From Arthrobacter globiformis (lineage in GTDB: Bacteria > Actinomycetota > Actinomycetes > Actinomycetales > Micrococcaceae), in the NCBI RefSeq assembly GCF_030815865.1, contig NZ_JAUSXI010000001.1, positions 2,852,001 to 2,916,000 of the forward strand: 64,000 bases of DNA, written 5' to 3'. A program made the translations under genes and the position numbers. The notes beneath the pieces are model-generated. The model was not told the origin of the DNA. It saw only the letters and a program-made list of their open reading frames with translations, and did no database searches. Below are positions 8,442 through 17,389 of the stretch, in pieces (position 1 is the stretch's first letter; every line of letters starts with the position of its first letter).

Positions 8442-8468
8442 AGGGGCCGCCAGCTGAGGACGGCCCCT
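8442..8468. terminator. Terminator-like hairpin after the CMD lipoprotein
   Basis: AGGGGCCG pairs with CGGCCCCT around an 11-base loop, 26 bases after the stop at 8415. There is no T-tract. Confidence 0.5.
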
Positions 8469-8744
8469 GACGCGCGGGTAGCGGATCAGGTGCACGATGC
8501 CACTGGCGGCCTCGGCTCGATGGGGACGGTGTGGCGCGGGAGGAGAGGTTCCTCTTCAGCAGTCGGCTATCGTCCAGCTGAACTGTTGCCGCGATAAAAC
8601 CAGGTGACCTGCGGGTTGCAGACGACGCTGTTCGTAGAACGGCAATGCCACTTCCATCCATCTGACCCGCGTGACATCGACGAGGGCGCCTGCAAGGGCG
8701 CCCGCATCGTTGAGGAATCGGCCCGCCGGTGAGACGATTCGACT

Positions 8745-9068
8745 ATGAGCGAGAGAAAAGACGACAAGCGGCCGGATGGTGACCCCGCCGAGCACTCCCA
8801 TGCGGCGCCGGCGACCCAGCCGATCCGAACCGTGGGTCAACGCCGCCGTGATGCAGAAGAGAAACTGGAGCACCAGCTTCAGGACGCCCGCCACAAAGAC
8901 GAACCGGACCGTGATGAGGCCGACCAACAACAGGACGTCGGGGCGGTTGATAGCAGCGACGTCGCTGCCATCCAGGACGATGGCGCACTAACCGCCGCTG
9001 ACCGGGTGGATCTGATCGCGAACCAGGTAGTCGCCAAGGGCGAGAACAGCGAGGAAAAGCCAGTCTGA
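8745..9068 (+). CDS. Possible small hydrophilic protein
   Basis: This 107-codon frame encodes a very polar protein (MSERKDDKRPDGDPAEHS, then a predicted helix QRRRDAEEKLEHQLQDARHK) with no recognised domain. Its ribosome binding site is weak. The opposite strand carries an overlapping open frame (about 8556-8950) with membrane-like segments, so the true coding strand is uncertain. The rest of 8470-9340 shows no better candidate. Confidence 0.3.
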   Translation: MSERKDDKRPDGDPAEHSHAAPATQPIRTVGQRRRDAEEKLEHQLQDARHKDEPDRDEADQQQDVGAVDSSDVAAIQDDGALTAADRVDLIANQVVAKGENSEEKPV

Positions 9069-9341
9069 CTGCGTTGCCAGATCAGCGCCTTCCCATGGGC
9101 ACAAAAGCCCCATTGGGGACGGCTGGGCCTCAGAATCGACGGTACCCGCGGAGTGTTTGGACATCGCGTGGAGGACTTCCCGATTCAGTGGTGGACCCCG
9201 TCAATGACAGCGGTGTGGCAGGTCCTTATAGCGGCCCGTCCGCGGCCACGACCTCGTTGGCATCCTCACGGGCAGCTCGTCCCGCCAACGAGCAGACAGG
9301 TAAAACGACGCCCAGCCGGTCATGCAGGAAGCAGAGGAAAA

Positions 9342-9506
9342 GTGACTATTTCGCCGCTGCCGGAACCGGAACCGTTTCCGGCCGACCCGAAGCCCAATGG
9401 CCCCGCCGTACCGGAGCCGACGCAACCTGATCCGGACCCTGTCCCGGGGCCTTTGCCCGAGCCAGGGCCGAGACCGGAAGACCCGGATCCCAGGCGCAGG
9501 TCCTAA
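9342..9506 (+). CDS. Possible small proline-rich protein
   Basis: A 54-codon frame starting with GTG behind a GAGGAAAA Shine-Dalgarno-like sequence gives a Pro/Asp/Glu-rich peptide with a repeating PEP/PDP pattern (PLPEPEPFPADPKPNGPAVP). Such low-complexity peptides occur in Arthrobacter relatives, but the function is unknown. A strong hairpin lies 35 bases after its stop, which supports a real transcription unit. Confidence 0.4.
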   Translation: MTISPLPEPEPFPADPKPNGPAVPEPTQPDPDPVPGPLPEPGPRPEDPDPRRRS

Positions 9507-9540
9507 GAGGTGCCTGCCGGGGCGCCACCTGCATTCAAGG

Positions 9541-9569
9541 TGTCGGCCCGCAGCCTGCGGGGGCCGACA
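9541..9569. terminator. Hairpin terminator
   Basis: TGTCGGCCC (9541-9549) pairs perfectly with GGGCCGACA (9561-9569) around an 11-base loop. It lies between the small proline-rich frame on the plus strand and the end of the P450 remnant on the minus strand, so it could serve both. Confidence 0.5.
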
Positions 9570-9656
9570 GCAGTGTTCCGGACATTGTTGTTTCCTATCT
9601 GGCGGATCTCAGACGTGCTTTGTGGGCGGGTGGCAGGTGTCGCCGGGGCCGGAATC

Positions 9657-10440
9657 TCAGTTCCAACTAACCTGAAGCTGTTCCGGGCCGCGGAAGGATG
9701 TGTTGGGCAGATAGTGGAACTGCTGGTCGTCCAGGCGCGTGCCGGGTAGGCGCCTGGACAGTTCCTCGAGGAAGATCCGCATCTCCAGACGGGCCAGGTG
9801 GTTGCCCAGACACATGTGGGGACCAAAACCGAAGGCGACATGGTCGTCGTTGTTGGCACGCTCAGGGTCGAACTTCTCGGGGTGTCAAAGACCTGTTCGT
9901 CTTGGTTCGCGGAGGCGATGACCATCAGCACATTGGCGCAGGCAGGAATCGTGGCCCCGCCGACTTCAACGTCCGCTTTGATGTGCGACGCCAGGCGACT
10001 ACCGAGCCACTGTGGCGCAGACATTCTTCGACGACGGCCGGGATCAGTGAAGGATCCTTGCAGATGGCCTCCCACTGGTCACGGTTCCGCAGCAGAGTTA
10101 CCAGAGCGTTCGCGGCGGCATTGGTCGTCGTTTCGTGGGCGGCCATGGTTCCACCTATTACATTGGTCTGCAGAATACGAGTCCGGGAACATGTCCGGTT
10201 GTTCAGGCTGCAACTTGATGGTGTGGCCGATCCAGCCAGGAGGGTTGTCCAGCTGTTTCAGCTTTTCGACGATCCGTCCGCCCATTTCCCAGAACTTGCC
10301 CAGTCCCTCGGCGGCACGCACCTGGTCTTCCGGTGAGGGCCGGCCCCAGATGAACTCCGTCATGGAGGTGGCCAGCTCGCGGACCGTGTCGACGTCTTCC
10401 CCCGGGACCCCGAGGAATTCCAGCGCGATGATGCAGGGGA
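9657..10440 (-). pseudogene. Cytochrome P450, 5'-truncated with three frameshifts
   Basis: On the minus strand the landmarks of a bacterial P450 appear in order but in different frames: ALEFLGVPGEDVDTVRELAT, MTEFIWGRPSPEDQVRAAEG, the I-helix [20 protein letters not shown], the K-helix [10 protein letters not shown], then IKADVEVGG, and the heme loop FGFGPHMCLGNHLARLEMR with its Cys ligand. The frame changes near 10170, 10000 and 9890. The N-terminal third is absent: similarity ends at about 10440, exactly where an SDR fragment on the other strand begins. It is therefore a rearranged pseudogene and not only a sequencing problem. Confidence 0.85.
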
Positions 10441-10521
10441 CTGGCCGACCCCGACAACCGCTACATCACCGGCGTAACCCTCGACGTGGCAGGCGGAGCA
10501 CACTTGGGTATCGGAACCTGA
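10441..10521 (+). pseudogene. Short-chain dehydrogenase, C-terminal fragment
   Basis: The 26 codons before TGA 10519-10521 read LADPDNRYITGVTLDVAGGA and end HLGIGT, which is the standard C-terminal end of classical SDR enzymes (YITGxxLxVDGG). Nothing upstream continues it; instead the P450 remnant on the opposite strand begins. It marks a rearrangement junction at about 10440. Confidence 0.7.
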
Positions 10522-11087
10522 TCCAAAAAACCCACCTAAGGGTGGTGGCGGAATCTGAATTCACCACGGCATAATTCTGTGGGCGGGGGAGGGCTCCAGA
10601 ATAGCTTGGCTTGACGTAGGTATTGGTACACGTCATCGCGGCTTATTCCGTAGTCGCGGGCCAGTAGAAGGTGGTGCAAGGAACCGTGGGAGGCTGCCGA
10701 AAAAACTGTTCCGTGGACCAGCTCATAACTACCGGAACAGGTACGGCGTTCTAGGAATATGATTTCGACGACAGCTGGCTCCACCGGCTCGAGCACGATG
10801 CGGACCGCTGGATGACTCAGGAGGTGTCCCCGGCTACGAGTAGATCCTGGATACGCTGGCAAACCCGTCCAGCCCAAACCATGCCGGACAGCAGCAATGA
10901 GTGGCCGAGATGACGGGCCCTTACGCCCCATATGATCCGGACTTCCTACAAGGTCACTGCCTTGGGCCGGCCCGCGACCTATGCGAAGGACTGGGCGACC
11001 TGGCGCGTCCCGCCAGGGGCGGCGCAGAGCCGGGCAACGCCACCCCGCCTCAAGGGAGATTGAGCGAGGCGCTAGCAGTTTCTTCGG
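10522..11087. other. Gene-poor stretch with possible recombinase trace
   Basis: I see no supportable gene. On the minus strand around 10600-10680 a stretch reads ARDYGISRDDVYQYLRQA, which looks like the C-terminal helix-turn-helix of a resolvase or transposase; nothing else of such an enzyme can be found nearby. The rest has mixed composition and stops in all frames. Confidence 0.35.
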
Positions 11088-11681
11088 TCAGAGTCTGCGG
11101 TGGCGGTGGCGCTCGATGAGGGACCTGGCCATTGACTGGGCTAGTTCGGCGGCTTGCGGGTCGCCTTCCATGGCCGTGATGACGGAGCCTTTCAGTAAGA
11201 GGTGCCACGCCCGGGCGAAATCAACGGAGCGCTCAAGCCCGGCTTCCTCGGCCAGGGTCTGCGCGTGTCCCCGGATCCTTGCCATGTATCCCACGCAGGC
11301 CCTGCCCAAGGGATGGTCCGGGCCCATTTCCATCAGGATCTTGATGAACACGTTGGACTCGTATCCGCCGTCCCCGAGCCAGTCCGCGAACACGTCAAAG
11401 ATGACCAGCAGCTCTTCCTCCGGGGTGGCACTGCGGCTCTGAGCTTCGGCCACGACCTCCGCGAACCAGATTTGGTCCCGGCGAGCGAGAACTGCCAGGA
11501 CCAGATCATCCTTGGACGGGAAGTGCCGGTAGAACGTCGACTTGGCAACCCCGGACGACTCGATCAATTCGTTGACGCCGACATCCCGGAGGCCCCGCCT
11601 GGAAAACAATTCGTAGGCGGTAGTGAGAATACGTTCCACAGTACCGGCCGTCGCCACCGACGGAACGTCGCCTGCTCTCAT
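11088..11681 (-). CDS. TetR family transcriptional regulator
   Basis: This 197-residue regulator has an N-terminal TetR helix-turn-helix at residues about 15-60 (LTTAYELFSRRGLRDVGVNE, SSGVAKSTFYRHFPSKDDLV) and an all-helical ligand-binding C-terminal part. Length is normal. The start at ATG 11681 follows the usual short N-terminal arm. The nearest genes are remnants (P450, SDR), so its original targets may have been lost. No obvious operator palindrome was found directly upstream. Confidence 0.85.
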   Translation of the reverse strand: MRAGDVPSVATAGTVERILTTAYELFSRRGLRDVGVNELIESSGVAKSTFYRHFPSKDDLVLAVLARRDQIWFAEVVAEAQSRSATPEEELLVIFDVFADWLGDGGYESNVFIKILMEMGPDHPLGRACVGYMARIRGHAQTLAEEAGLERSVDFARAWHLLLKGSVITAMEGDPQAAELAQSMARSLIERHRHRRL

Positions 11682-12116
11682 ATGCGAAGAGTCTACGCTC
11701 CCGAGAGTCCGGAGGGATGATCCGCGGTATTAGAGGCTTCGTACTGCTCCTTAGTGCCCTATGCAAAGAAATGCACAATTCCATAGGCCCTGGCGTCCAT
11801 AGCTGCTCCCCTGGATGATGTGAATGGCGGGTGTACACGTGCTGGCCCCTGCTGACTCCGTCGCAATAAGTACCACGATCCCGAGAAAAACAGGTTGCAG
11901 GGGGACCGAGGTTGCCGGGCAGTATCTGGACTTCACGGGACCGGCGACCATGGTCATTGGGCCGTCGTGATGGTGCCGCTCGGTTTCGTCAACCTTGGCA
12001 CTCGATGCCGAGAGGACCCTATTCCTTTTGCCATTGTCTAATGGAAGTCAGGGGGCCTTTCGCGCCGCCTCATGGAGTGATGGCTGGCGCGGTGGAGAAA
12101 GTTGAAGCAACAGCTG
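11682..12116. other. Gene-free stretch between two TetR genes
   Basis: No supportable gene on either strand. A 68-codon minus-strand frame at 11751-11957 has one hydrophobic segment but no ribosome binding site or recognisable motif. Confidence 0.4.
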
Positions 12117-12788
12117 CTAGCCGGCCGGTGCCGGTGCCAACGCATCGAGGATCAACTCCAGCCCGTAGGCGAATTCGTTGCCGTAGTCGTAGTCGGGCTG
12201 CATGACGACTTGCGTGGCGATCTCGACCATGTGTGGGTATTCCCCGGTCGCAAACCGTTCCATGATGGGACCGGCTACCTCCGCCATCGGTACATTACCT
12301 GCTATGGGCAGTGCGGCTTCCTGCAGGGCGAACCCGTAGATGTAGCTGTCCAGTAGCGAGTAGGCCCGGGCGGTCTGTTGCACGGTAAAGCCCGCGGCAC
12401 GCAGTGCCCCCAGGGTTGCCTCGTGGTGCTTTAGGGTCGCCGGGCCGGGAGCTTTGCGGGATTCCAGCAGTCCGACCGCCCATGGGTGCCGGCGCAGCAC
12501 TTCGCGCGCCGAGTGGGCCCGGCGGCGCATCTGTTCCTTCCAGTCACCTCCAGGCTCCGGTGTGGCGATCTCGGTGAAGACAAGGTCCACGAGGCTGTCA
12601 AGGATCTGGTCCTTGTTGGCCACGTAGTAGTAGAGCGTCATCGGTTTGGTGCCTATGCTCTGGGCGAGAGAACGTATCGACAGGGCAGCGATACCCTCCT
12701 TGTCCGCCAACTCCAGAGCCTTCTGCAGTACCTTCTCGCGGCTGAGTGCCGGCCGGTCCCTGCCGCCCGCGCCTGCGTCCTTCATCAT
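12117..12788 (-). CDS. TetR family regulator with TetR-type C-terminal domain
   Basis: This protein of about 223 residues has a helix-turn-helix at residues about 15-60 (LSREKVLQKALELADKEGIA, then SIGTKPMTLYYYVANKDQIL; the MTLYYYV recognition helix is typical) and a TetR_C class C-terminal ligand-binding domain. The start at ATG 12788 is favoured by GGGAGGAG just upstream; a second ATG follows directly. The gene is divergent from the dehydrogenase at 12881, and two CGTAC-N3-GTACG palindromes fill the gap, so it very probably represses that gene and itself. The inducer is unknown. Confidence 0.9.
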   Translation of the reverse strand: MMKDAGAGGRDRPALSREKVLQKALELADKEGIAALSIRSLAQSIGTKPMTLYYYVANKDQILDSLVDLVFTEIATPEPGGDWKEQMRRRAHSAREVLRRHPWAVGLLESRKAPGPATLKHHEATLGALRAAGFTVQQTARAYSLLDSYIYGFALQEAALPIAGNVPMAEVAGPIMERFATGEYPHMVEIATQVVMQPDYDYGNEFAYGLELILDALAPAPAG

Positions 12789-12814
12789 GTGCTCCTCCCA
12801 GCCCTTCCGCTTCC

Positions 12815-12850
12815 CGTACATCGTACGATACCCTTCTCGTACAGTGTACG
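12815..12850. promoter_or_regulatory. Paired TetR operators
   Basis: Two 13-bp inverted repeats with the same arms, CGTAC-ATC-GTACG (12815-12827) and CGTAC-AGT-GTACG (12838-12850), are 23 bases apart centre to centre in the 92-base gap between the divergent TetR and dehydrogenase genes. The second extends to a 7-bp arm palindrome, TCGTACAGTGTACGA (12837-12851). This is the classical arrangement for a TetR dimer pair. Confidence 0.75.
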
Positions 12851-12880
12851 AAATTACCGTGAGATACAGAGAGGAACGTT

Positions 12881-13894
12881 ATGAAAACACAGGAGCGCTC
12901 TCAACGACGGGGCACCAGAAACGTGGACGATATGCGCGCTATCGTTCGGGAAACCTACGGAGGACCGGAGGTGCTGCGCCTGGAGCGGGTACCCCGCCCT
13001 GTTGTCAAAGGCGACGACGTGCTCGTCCGTGTCAGGGCGGCCGGCGTCGACCGCGGAGTCTGGCACATGATGACCGGCCTGCCCTATCTGGGCCGTCTCG
13101 CATTCGGAATTCGGAAACCGAAGGACCCGGTTCTGGGCCTGGATCTCGCAGGAACCGTAGAAGCCGTAGGTCCCGACGTCACGCGGTTCACCGTCGGCGA
13201 CGCGGTGTACGGCAGCGGACGTGGTTCCTACGCCGAATACGCCGTTGCACCCGAGACCAAACTGGCCGCGAAGCCCCAGCCGCTCTCCTTCGAGCAGGCC
13301 GCGGCGGTGCCGGTTTCCGCGGTCACGGCTCTCCAGGGCCTGCGCGCCGGGAAGATCAGGGAGGGGCAGAAGGTGCTGGTCACCGGCGCGTCCGGCGGCG
13401 TCGGCAGCTACGCGGTCCAGCTGGCCAAAGCGTACGGTGCGCACGTCACCGGAGTCTGCAGTACCGGCAAGGTCGGGTTTGTCCGTACCCTCGGCGCGGA
13501 CCACGTCATCGACTACAGCCGTGAGGACTTCGCAGACGCCGGCCCGTACGACCTCATCCTGGACATCGCGGGAAACCCGCCGATCTCGCGCCTGCGCCGC
13601 GCCCTGACACCCACAGGAACGGCCGTCATCACCGGCGGTGAGGGCGGCGGGAAACTGACCGGAGGCCTGCACCGCCAGCTCAGCGCCCTGGCGCTGTCGC
13701 CCTTCATCAGCCAACGGCTGACCACGTTCCTCGGCTTGGTCCGTGCCTCCGAACTACGGGACCTCACCCCGCTCATCGAGACCGGCAAAATAGCGCCAGC
13801 CCTCGACCGGACCTTCACGCTGACTGAGGCTAAGGACGCGCTCCACTTCCTGGAAGACGGTAAGGTATCCGGCAAAGTGGCGCTCACCATCTGA
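12881..13894 (+). CDS. NAD(P)-dependent alcohol dehydrogenase, quinone-oxidoreductase type (MDR, zinc-free)
   Basis: This 337-residue medium-chain reductase has an N-terminal GroES-like domain (MRAIVRETYGGPEVLRLERV) and a Rossmann fold with VLVTGASGGVGSYAVQLAKA near residue 170. Zinc-ligand cysteines are absent, as in quinone oxidoreductases and zeta-crystallin relatives. It probably reduces an alpha,beta-unsaturated carbonyl or quinone with NADPH. The ATG at 12881 has an AGAGAGGAA ribosome binding site; a later Met at the usual family start (MRAIVRE) is possible. It is divergent from, and probably repressed by, the TetR gene at 12117, which suggests a detoxification role. Confidence 0.88.
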   Translation: MKTQERSQRRGTRNVDDMRAIVRETYGGPEVLRLERVPRPVVKGDDVLVRVRAAGVDRGVWHMMTGLPYLGRLAFGIRKPKDPVLGLDLAGTVEAVGPDVTRFTVGDAVYGSGRGSYAEYAVAPETKLAAKPQPLSFEQAAAVPVSAVTALQGLRAGKIREGQKVLVTGASGGVGSYAVQLAKAYGAHVTGVCSTGKVGFVRTLGADHVIDYSREDFADAGPYDLILDIAGNPPISRLRRALTPTGTAVITGGEGGGKLTGGLHRQLSALALSPFISQRLTTFLGLVRASELRDLTPLIETGKIAPALDRTFTLTEAKDALHFLEDGKVSGKVALTI

Positions 13895-14125
13895 CGGCCG
13901 TGATTCGCAGTCGAAAGAAGCTTCGCCAGGGAAGCGTCAGTGCAAACTTTTCGTGAGTACGTGTGAGTTCTGTGAGTTAAGCGCTTTGGCCAGGTCTTGG
14001 GAATTCCTAGGCCAAACCCGGACGCCCGCTGGCTGGGACACGGAAAGCAGCGACGCACCGTTGACTGACCTGCTCGTCCCGTACCGACAGTAGCTCGCCT
14101 GCCTCGCCGCTCTCGCGGAGCCAGC

Positions 14126-14950
14126 CTAGGCGAATCTCTTTAGCGGCCAGAACGCTCCACACCCAAAACGGTTCACATCGCCGCCGGCCACGGATGTTAT
14201 CGGCGGGACCTGGCCCGCGGCAATGCGGGTGTCGTCAAAGGAAGCAACGGCGACATCCCGGCCGGGCTCGAGTCCGCGGCGGCGCATCTCGTGGTACAGG
14301 CCCTGGGCGATGATGTCGCTGTAGGCGACGACGGCGTCGGGCAGCTTTCCCTGGTCAAAGAGTCGGCCGAGCGCTTCGGCGCCGCCCTCAGGGCTGACGG
14401 GGCTGCGCAGCTCTTCGCTGCTCCATACCTCAACGCCTTTGGGTTCAAGGGCAGCTCGGAGGCCTTCCTCACGTTCGGCCAGGGACGGTGCGGGGCGGCC
14501 GCCGAGGAGCGCCACGGTCCTGCTTCCCACGGCGGCGAGGTGGTCTTCGAGCATCCGGGCTCCCTTGACGTTCTCGCTGCCGACGTAGTCGAAACCGCCG
14601 AGCCAGCGTGCGAGTAGGACGACGGGTAGGTTGGCTGCGTTGACCTGTTTGGCGAGGCGTTCCGGGTCGGTGCCCAGTGCGGGAAGGATGAGGAGCCCGT
14701 CTACCTGGCGTTCGATCATGGAGGCGACGATTTCGTGCTGCCGGTCGGCGTCGTCGCGGCTGTAACCGATGAAGATCGTGCAGCCGGCGTCGTGGGTTAT
14801 CTGGTCCACTGCCATGGCGAGCTCGGCGAAGTATGGGTTGATGATCTCGGTGACGATCAGCCCTATGGGCATGGACCGGCTCTGTCGCAGGTTGGCGGCC
14901 TGCCGGTTGTACACGTAGCCGAGCTGGTCCATGGCTTCGCGTACCTTCAC
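14126..14950 (-). pseudogene. LacI family regulator, both ends broken
   Basis: The open frame begins within the hinge region (VREAMDQLGYVYNRQAANLR) and holds the periplasmic-binding-protein-like sensor domain (IGLIVTEIINPYFAELAMAV; GLLILPALGTDPERL; VVAYSDIIAQGLYHEMRRRG; VASFDDTRIA). The N-terminal helix-turn-helix that must precede it is missing: upstream the frame meets a stop without any match. At the C-terminus similarity ends after PPITSVAGG and the frame runs into an unrelated tail. It cannot bind DNA as a LacI protein. It is another decayed gene of this region. Confidence 0.8.
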
Positions 14951-15038
14951 GGCAGAGGATTCCGGGCTCCTTTCATGACGATCTGCTGCCGTGCGGTTGC
15001 ATCCCGGCGGGCTCTAAATCGGGCGATACAGGAGGCGC

Positions 15039-15467
15039 TCATTCTGGCAGTTCCATCTGGAAGCCGCAGGTGCACCTGAGCACACGGGTGGAGAAGTAGA
15101 CATCCAGGGCGTCCTCGCTCACCCCTTCTGTGGACAGCGGCGCAGACAGCCGGCGGAGCTCGGATCCTGCCTTTTTCATTGGCCGCCCGCAATGCAGGTA
15201 CTGCCAGCCGAAGATCAGCACGTCACCTGTTTGCTCCGCTCTGGCCAGGACCGCGGAGAGGTCAGCGACCTGGGCGGGATGCTCGCTGAAGAGCCCGCAC
15301 CGGCCGCATGTGTAGGACACCAGGACGACGGCGGCCGGCTGATCCGGAGGATCTGTCACGGATCTGATGATGAGGTGGCGGTCGGTTCCGCAGTAGTCAC
15401 ACATCACCGGCAGAGTCCGTGCACGGCCTTCGCTGCCGGGCCCGAAGCTCGGAAATCCGAGTGACAT
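15039..15467 (-). CDS. Putative zinc-ribbon protein
   Basis: This 142-residue protein has four cysteine motifs suggesting one or two zinc-ribbon knuckles: MCDYCGTDRH near residue 22, YTCGRCGLF near 53, a single LHCGRP near 91, and VLRCTCGFQM at the C-terminus. Function unknown. I start at MSLGFPSFG (15467), two bases after the stop of the upstream gene, so the two form an operon. Similar small Cys-rich proteins are common in Arthrobacter without known role. Confidence 0.65.
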   Translation of the reverse strand: MSLGFPSFGPGSEGRARTLPVMCDYCGTDRHLIIRSVTDPPDQPAAVVLVSYTCGRCGLFSEHPAQVADLSAVLARAEQTGDVLIFGWQYLHCGRPMKKAGSELRRLSAPLSTEGVSEDALDVYFSTRVLRCTCGFQMELPE

Positions 15468-15469
15468 GA

Positions 15470-15727
15470 TCAGCCGGCGTACGGGTAGCTCGAGAGGATA
15501 TAGTCGGCTGCGGCCCGTCCCTTCATCCTTGGCCTGCTTCTGTGGATGTTGACGCGGCACCGGCGCATGCCTGCCCGGAAGGACGCGTCGGGTTCGGGTG
15601 TCAGCCCTTGCAGCAGGCACCAGCTCGTGTAAAGCCCGTACAGGCAGTCCGGCCCCAGCGGGCAATCAGTGTCGGGGGCGGGGGAGGTGGCATCGTGAAG
15701 GAACTGCTGGAAATGCGAGGTGGCCAT
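15470..15727 (-). CDS. Small hypothetical protein
   Basis: This 85-residue protein (MATSHFQQFLHDATSPAPDT, then DCPLGPDCLYGLYTSWCLL, and basic RRCRVNIHRSRPRMKGR) contains four cysteines and a basic C-terminal half. The ...GLYTSWC... segment followed by a basic stretch resembles small winged-helix segments of phage or plasmid proteins, but I would not assign it. An in-frame ATG six codons upstream is an alternative start. It is co-transcribed with the zinc-ribbon gene. Confidence 0.55.
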   Translation of the reverse strand: MATSHFQQFLHDATSPAPDTDCPLGPDCLYGLYTSWCLLQGLTPEPDASFRAGMRRCRVNIHRSRPRMKGRAAADYILSSYPYAG

Positions 15728-15933
15728 GTCAGGCTCTTTCCTCAAGGTGCAGAATAAGCCGCCATTGGGCTACAGCGGCATTGCCTCCGGACGCTGCACA
15801 CCCCCGGAAGGGGATCCTGCGCGAAGTCCTGCACGCCGGATCCGTATTCACGCTACCCCTCGCCGGCCGGAGCTGTACATAGCGGGCAACGCCATACAGG
15901 AGGCAACGCCGCCGACGGCCGTAAGATGGACCG

Positions 15934-16668
15934 ATGTCGAGTTCATCGGAAAACGAACCTCTAGACCAGCTCCAGAACGTTCTGGTGGGCGCAGAAAATG
16001 CATCGGAGTTCCTTTCCGGGCTCTCGAAGCTCGCCGCCTCCGCGGTTTCTGAAGCTGCCGACGACAACGTCGAATGCGCGGTCACCGTCAAAGTGAGGCG
16101 TAGGCCCACTACTGCCGCAGGCAGCAGCCGACGCGCTGTGGAGCTGGATCAGATAGAACAGGCCATCGGTGACGGCCCCTGCATTGCAGCGCTTCGGCAG
16201 ATGACGCCGGTGGTGATCGACGACGTCTCTTCGGATTTGCGGTGGCCGGAGTTGAACCGGAAATTCGCAGCAGCGGGCGTACACAGCTCGTTAGGGGTGC
16301 CCCTGGAAATCAGCGGCGGAGCCAGCGCCGCATTGAACTTCTTTGCCTCCAAGCCCGGTGCCTTCACCCCAGGCGTCTACGACAGGGCCGTCGGCTTTGC
16401 CGCCGCGGCCCATAACACGTTGCACCTCTCCGTCCGCATGGACACGGCACAGAACCGGGCGGAGGATCTCGAGGCGGCGATGCAGAGCCGGACAGCCATT
16501 AACCTGGCGTGCGGGGTAATCATGGGGCAGAACAGGTGCTCGCAGGCCGAAGCGATGGACATCCTCACCAAGGTCGCCAGTAACCGCAACCGCAAACTGC
16601 GTGACGTAGCCACCGAACTGATCGAACAATTGTCCGGGGGCAGTATCCAGACGCACTTCGACGCGTAA
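15934..16668 (+). CDS. GAF and ANTAR domain protein
   Basis: This 244-residue cytoplasmic signalling protein has an N-terminal GAF-type sensor domain (about residues 20-165; DQIEQAIGDGPCIAALRQMT, then SSLGVPLEISGGASAALNFF) and a C-terminal ANTAR domain (about residues 180-235; INLACGVIMGQNRCSQAEAM). ANTAR proteins bind paired hairpins in mRNA leaders and prevent termination. It stands alone; its targets may be distant. No signal peptide. The family is abundant in actinobacteria, which supports the organism assignment. Confidence 0.9.
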   Translation: MSSSSENEPLDQLQNVLVGAENASEFLSGLSKLAASAVSEAADDNVECAVTVKVRRRPTTAAGSSRRAVELDQIEQAIGDGPCIAALRQMTPVVIDDVSSDLRWPELNRKFAAAGVHSSLGVPLEISGGASAALNFFASKPGAFTPGVYDRAVGFAAAAHNTLHLSVRMDTAQNRAEDLEAAMQSRTAINLACGVIMGQNRCSQAEAMDILTKVASNRNRKLRDVATELIEQLSGGSIQTHFDA

Positions 16669-17039
16669 GCAGCCGGCCAGCGATCGTGTCCAGCGGACTC
16701 GCGCGGGCCGCCAGGGCCTGTCGGGCATCAGTCGTGGCCTGAGCACCTTTCCGGCCGCGAAGACAATGGAACCTTGGGGAAGCCCGGGTCCATTGTGGGC
16801 GATGGATTCTGCGTTGTAGCAACCTTGATCCAGCTCGCACCGCTGGCCGTAAGACCTCCACCAACCGGCCACGGCTTGGCAGGGCGCCGCTTGGCCCGGC
16901 TCGAGCACCCGAGGCGCCAGTACGTCTTGCAGCAGTCCTTCCCCGCTGTCATTCGGGTGTGCCGTGGGTTTTATTCGGCTGCAGTTCCGGATGACCTCGA
17001 CCGGGTAGGGACACGTTCAAGATGGAACCGTGCAAACAG
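16669..17039. other. Gene-free stretch
   Basis: I see no supportable gene, RNA or repeat between the end of the ANTAR gene and the convergent DUF202 gene. Confidence 0.4.
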
Positions 17040-17387
17040 TCAAGGGCTCAGCGGTAGGAAGAGGACGGTATAGATCCCCAGTGCTGCGAGGATGACGGCA
17101 CTGGTGGCCACTGCTGCTATTGATGCGATGTCCGGCGTCATTCTTTCCTGCTGGATGCCGCGGATGGCGCGGTGGAAGCGGCGCCTGCGGGTGAGGCTAA
17201 TTGCCAAGGCGGTGCCGACGGCAGTGGCCACGAGGGGGCCGACGAGCCAGCCACGGTGGGGCATCCAGCGGAGAAAGACGGTGGCGGCAACCACCATGGA
17301 CATGGTGGTGCGGCCCCAGGCAAGGTTCGTGCGTTCCGGCTGGAGGCCGGCGTCACCGTGCTTCGGGCTGCTGCTTGGTGTCGGCAC
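17040..17387 (-). CDS. DUF202 family membrane protein
   Basis: This 115-residue protein of the DUF202/YidH superfamily has the N-terminal signature LQPERTNLAWGRTTMSMVVA and three hydrophobic segments (about residues 28-45, 52-68 and 92-112). It lies two bases after the stop of a second DUF202 gene; the pair is presumably a heteromeric membrane unit. Function is unknown. Position at the end of the sulfatase block may be operon membership or chance. Confidence 0.8.
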   Translation of the reverse strand: MPTPSSSPKHGDAGLQPERTNLAWGRTTMSMVVAATVFLRWMPHRGWLVGPLVATAVGTALAISLTRRRRFHRAIRGIQQERMTPDIASIAAVATSAVILAALGIYTVLFLPLSP

Positions 17388-17389
17388 GG

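Noticed and set aside
8556..8950. Membrane-like open frame on the minus strand
   Set aside because: It starts only with TTG, has an in-frame TAG shortly upstream and overlaps a polar plus-strand frame; neither strand is convincing, so only the plus frame is listed, at low confidence.
10600..10680. Resolvase-like helix-turn-helix trace (minus strand)
   Set aside because: Only about 18 residues look like a recombinase; no catalytic domain, terminal repeats or target duplication are visible, so I do not call a mobile element.
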